This document shows positions 61,154 through 64,000 of a stretch of DNA of 64,000 nt, one piece after another; positions within the stretch are counted from its first letter, which is position 1; each line of letters opens with the position of its first letter. Origin of the DNA: JAIBCC01 sp963763855 (GTDB lineage Bacteria > Acidobacteriota > Blastocatellia > Pyrinomonadales > Pyrinomonadaceae). A program made the position numbers and the translations under genes. Under the pieces are notes generated by a model. That model saw nothing but the letters and a program-made list of their open reading frames with translations. It had not been told where the DNA came from and made no database searches. The stretch covers positions 3,286,001 through 3,350,000 of the forward strand of contig CAVXPU010000005.1 of assembly GCA_963763855.1 (NCBI GenBank), written 5' to 3'.

Positions 61154-64000
61154 TTACGCCAACATTTCCCCGACAATCGCATCAATCGCTGTCATTTCGT
61201 CTTTCAGATATTTCTTTACTTCCAAACGCAATCGCCCAAGATTCATCGGCTCAACTGTTTGCAAAAATTCCTTTGCTCGCGTGTGGCAAGCTTCGCTCAA
61301 ACGGGCGAGTTGTAAATGTCTTTCATCTTCGGCGGAAAATCGCGGGAAATAAACGTCAAGAATCTTTTTGGCAACATCCCTTGCACCGAATAAACCGCGA
61401 GTTTGAAAATCCTTCATTAGTTCATTCGTGATGGATGAATTAAAAATAGCTGTCAAATAAAAGGCTTCGTCAATCGAAAACGTAGAAAACCAATAAGTTG
61501 TATAATCAACGACGAACTCTAAATCACTTTCACTTCGTCTAACAATTGCCGAATTCGCGTCTTTTGCTGACTTATTGTAAAGCACCAAATAGGGAGCGTT
61601 TAAGTTTTGCTCACCTAATTTATTATGCCAATTTAGATACCCCAAGGCATTCATTGATTGATTTTTCTCGGTTCGGCGTTCCTCCCAAAATTTCTCCGCC
61701 TCGTTAAACCATTTTGAAGCATCCAGAAATCCATCTTGGCGAAGTTCGTTGGAAGTGTGAAGTTTAATGCGTTTATTTTCGGCAATTCTTTCAATCGTGG
61801 CAGGCAAAACAACCAAATTGGGCTGATGCAAAGAAAATGGCAAAATGCTTTTTGATAACGCGGTTCGATACAAAAATTTACACTCGATTCTGCCGCGAAG
61901 TTCGATATTTTTCCAAGGCTCTTTCGCATCGGTCAGATGCATTGTGCGAATGTTTATAATGCGATCTTCATCAAAATCCGGCGGCAAATCTTGGTTTAAT
62001 TCAACAAAATAAAAGGCTCGCGGAACAATCGTTGCACCTTGTTTGAACGAGTTTTTATAAGGATTCGGCTGACTTTCCGCACCTTGTTGCTTTTGCGAAA
62101 AAGCTGTGGAATTACCTTGCCGAACATAATAAAAATCTGTTTCAGTTTCGGTTAATTTAGGTTCGGCTTGTTCCCAATTAGCATTATGAACCGGCAATTT
62201 TCCGCTGAAAATTCTGCCTGTAAATGCAGAAGCCCGCACGATAGTAAGGGCGTTTTCCAATGGCGACCTAAGCACACTTACTTCGTGCGTGTTTCTGCAT
62301 TTTTCGGCAAACAACACACAACTTGGTATCCGAAACAGCGGCGAAACTTTGTCCATATCCCAAAGTTTTGTCAGCCTAAATCCTTTCGCCCGTCCACTTC
62401 TCGTGTTGTCGTGATGGTCGGCAGAGAAAAATGCACGAGGCAAAACAAAAGCAATTTCACCCGACGTTTTGAGAAAATAGCTGGAACAATATGCCAAAAA
62501 AATCGCAGCAATTTCCAAATGCGGCATATTCGCTTTGCGGTCAGGTCGAACTTCGTGTTCACCCGCAAGTTCATTCAAAATATCTTGATAGCCTTCGTTT
62601 TTTATCGAACTGTAAGTGAACCAAGGCGGATTGCCGATCACATAATCAAACTTTTCTGCAAGGAAATAAGGCTTATACAGATTTTGAATAATAAAATGCC
62701 AAATCGAATCGCGTCCCGATTCCTTAACCCGCTTCAAACTGCGGTAAATTGTGTGAAAATCTTCGATGACGAAATCAGAAATCAGCAAATCTTTTCGCTG
62801 ATTCCTGAGAATATTTCCAAAGGTCTGCAAACTCTCTAGCTCTTTGTTTTTTGTCTGTTCGGCAAGTTCTTCCGATAAGTCTAAAGCCTTGTCGAATAAC
62901 GAAATATCGTTAAAAATATCGAGCGTCAGAGGGAATTTATCAGTATCAATTTCCATCGAAAACTGACTGCCGAACATATCTGAAACGCCTTGCGGTGCGA
63001 GCAAAGTATTCGCCAAAATAATGTTCAAATGAATCGGTTTTTTGGCATTTCTAATGCTTTTCCCAAAGGCAAGCAGAAGCGTGGTTTTGGCAATTTGCAC
63101 CGAAAGCGGATGAATGTCAATGCCATAAATTTGCTCGTTCAAATCTTCGATTTTCGTGTTTGGATTGAGAAGTTTGAGACGCGAAATTACTGCTCGCAGA
63201 AACGAACCGCTGCCACAACTTGGATCAAGAATCTTGTCCGTTTCGGTAAAATCAAACTCACGCACTACTCTTTCACACAACCAATCCGGCGTGTAATACT
63301 CGCCTAGCGAATGTCGCGTATCCAGATCAATCAATTCCTGATAAACGCCTTTCAAAATGTCTTCGTCAACTTCCGCAAAATCAAATAGCGAAAGTTCTTG
63401 TGCAATCACCCGAAAAACTTTTTTCAAAGCCCGAAAGTTTTCGTCTGATTTTACCCAATGAAAAAAGTCGTTTTCAACGAAATTGGCGATGTTCAATTTT
63501 TGAAAAATCTCGCCGTCAATGATTGATTTCATCTCGTCATCGTCAATGTAATCATCATTTGAAACAACCGTATAAGCCAGCATTTTCGAGAAAATACTCA
63601 AATATGTGTGAATCAAAAACTTGCTTTCCGTATCTTCAAACGAACCGTAAGCGATGCTCAAAAACTTTTTCCATTGTTCGTTTAGCACTCGAACTTCAGG
63701 TTTTTCGCGGACTTCGCGATAATGTTTGGTCAATTCACGAAAACCTTGAATAAAAACGTGACTCTGATAACCAAAAGATTCTTCAATCGTTTTGAGCGTC
63801 GCCTTCTGCTTTTCTTCCTTGAACAAAAAACGGTCAAGCCAATAGAAAAAATCTTCGGTATTATTTTCGTTCAAGGTAAAAGACGAACTCTCGATTTCGT
63901 TCAAAATCAATTCGTCTTCTTTGAGCGTTTCAATAATTTCGAGTTGCGAAACATCCGGCGAAAAAACTTTCCAAGTAATAAAATCTGAAGCAATCAGTGT
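61154..64000 (-). CDS. Eco57I-type DNA adenine methyltransferase, N-terminus outside window
   Basis: At least 948 aa; the frame runs to the right edge without a stop, so the TTG at 63910 is not necessarily the start. N6-adenine methylase motifs: HSLGEYYTPDWLCERVV (motif X), DPSCGSGSFLRA (motif I), YGIDIHPLSVQIAKTTLL and YVIGNPPWFTYSS (motif IV). The C-terminal part should hold the DNA-recognition domain. Type IIG or BREX-like restriction-modification proteins look like this. About 25 residues (CRNTHEVSVLRSPLENALT and following) come from a palindromic repeat at 62225-62299. Confidence 0.85.
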   Translation of the reverse strand, partial: TLIASDFITWKVFSPDVSQLEIIETLKEDELILNEIESSSFTLNENNTEDFFYWLDRFLFKEEKQKATLKTIEESFGYQSHVFIQGFRELTKHYREVREKPEVRVLNEQWKKFLSIAYGSFEDTESKFLIHTYLSIFSKMLAYTVVSNDDYIDDDEMKSIIDGEIFQKLNIANFVENDFFHWVKSDENFRALKKVFRVIAQELSLFDFAEVDEDILKGVYQELIDLDTRHSLGEYYTPDWLCERVVREFDFTETDKILDPSCGSGSFLRAVISRLKLLNPNTKIEDLNEQIYGIDIHPLSVQIAKTTLLLAFGKSIRNAKKPIHLNIILANTLLAPQGVSDMFGSQFSMEIDTDKFPLTLDIFNDISLFDKALDLSEELAEQTKNKELESLQTFGNILRNQRKDLLISDFVIEDFHTIYRSLKRVKESGRDSIWHFIIQNLYKPYFLAEKFDYVIGNPPWFTYSSIKNEGYQDILNELAGEHEVRPDRKANMPHLEIAAIFLAYCSSYFLKTSGEIAFVLPRAFFSADHHDNTRSGRAKGFRLTKLWDMDKVSPLFRIPSCVLFAEKCRNTHEVSVLRSPLENALTIVRASAFTGRIFSGKLPVHNANWEQAEPKLTETETDFYYVRQGNSTAFSQKQQGAESQPNPYKNSFKQGATIVPRAFYFVELNQDLPPDFDEDRIINIRTMHLTDAKEPWKNIELRGRIECKFLYRTALSKSILPFSLHQPNLVVLPATIERIAENKRIKLHTSNELRQDGFLDASKWFNEAEKFWEERRTEKNQSMNALGYLNWHNKLGEQNLNAPYLVLYNKSAKDANSAIVRRSESDLEFVVDYTTYWFSTFSIDEAFYLTAIFNSSITNELMKDFQTRGLFGARDVAKKILDVYFPRFSAEDERHLQLARLSEACHTRAKEFLQTVEPMNLGRLRLEVKKYLKDEMTAIDAIVGEMLA
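62225..62299. repeat. Palindromic element, family A, in frame in the methylase
   Basis: TGCAGAAGCCCGCACGATAG and CTTACTTCGTGCGTGTTTCT, the same arms as 36546-36608, with a longer centre. 75 bp, a multiple of three, read through as 25 residues on the minus strand. Confidence 0.88.

Overview
The window reads as chromosomal DNA of a low-GC, aerobic, Gram-negative-type bacterium, most likely an Acidobacteriota member (Blastocatellia-like). This assignment is an inference from gene content: an alternative complex III (ACIII) operon joined to a caa3-type oxidase, Lol-type lipoprotein genes, lipobox proteins, a tetraether-synthase-like radical SAM enzyme, kynurenine monooxygenase, GxxExxY and BrnTA genes, and many intergenic palindromes. 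No rRNA or other phylogenetic marker was available to confirm it.

Layout. 1-3.0 kb: the 3' part of pyruvate kinase, then a LysM protein and a murein endopeptidase-like protein; a diverged second copy of the pyk 3' end lies between these two genes. 3.0-8.9 kb: exported amidohydrolase, a radical SAM/SPASM-like protein, and a Lol-like group (lipoprotein, ABC ATPase, small membrane protein, LolA-like carrier). 9.0-22.5 kb: one long minus-strand respiratory operon, actABCDEF - small membrane protein - SCO - coxB(caa3) - coxA(A2 type) - coxC - coxD; coxC carries a frameshift. 22.8-27.9 kb: ROK protein, DedA protein, GHMP kinase, purSQ and small membrane or exported proteins. 28.0-29.7 kb: an IS1182-type element with a nonsense codon in its transposase. 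29.7-38.2 kb: HU, tRNA-Pro, rdgB, an unknown protein, a doubly frameshifted FtsX-type permease with its ATPase, a GDSL esterase, an SDR and a hypothetical protein. 38.3-44.2 kb: Tes-like radical SAM protein, TIR protein, kynurenine monooxygenase, GxxExxY nuclease-like protein, dienoyl-CoA-reductase-like SDR. 44.2-51.3 kb: a large secreted hypothetical protein and trpE-(ankyrin lipoprotein)-trpG-trpD-trpC. 51.4-58.3 kb: YceI, fdhD-fdhF-mobA molybdoenzyme cluster, methyltransferase fusion. 58.3-64 kb: DegT aminotransferase, NTF2-like protein, endonuclease III, BrnT/BrnA, and an Eco57I-type DNA methyltransferase that runs off the right edge.

How the genes work together. The 9-22.5 kb operon encodes a quinol:cytochrome c oxidoreductase (ACIII) and its partner caa3 oxygen reductase, a complete terminal respiratory module. 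The trp genes make indole-glycerol phosphate from chorismate; the later steps are outside the window. FdhD, FdhF and MobA form a molybdenum bis-MGD enzyme and its maturation factors.

The most striking feature is a dense population of palindromic repeat elements of several unrelated families. Most sit between genes, but three are inserted in frame inside coding sequences (kynurenine monooxygenase, methyltransferase fusion, Eco57I-type methylase). Others supply a start codon (GxxExxY gene) or a stop codon (fdhF, mobA). This resembles the Rickettsia palindromic elements. The Tes-like radical SAM enzyme and the duplicated pyk 3' end are the other leading observations.
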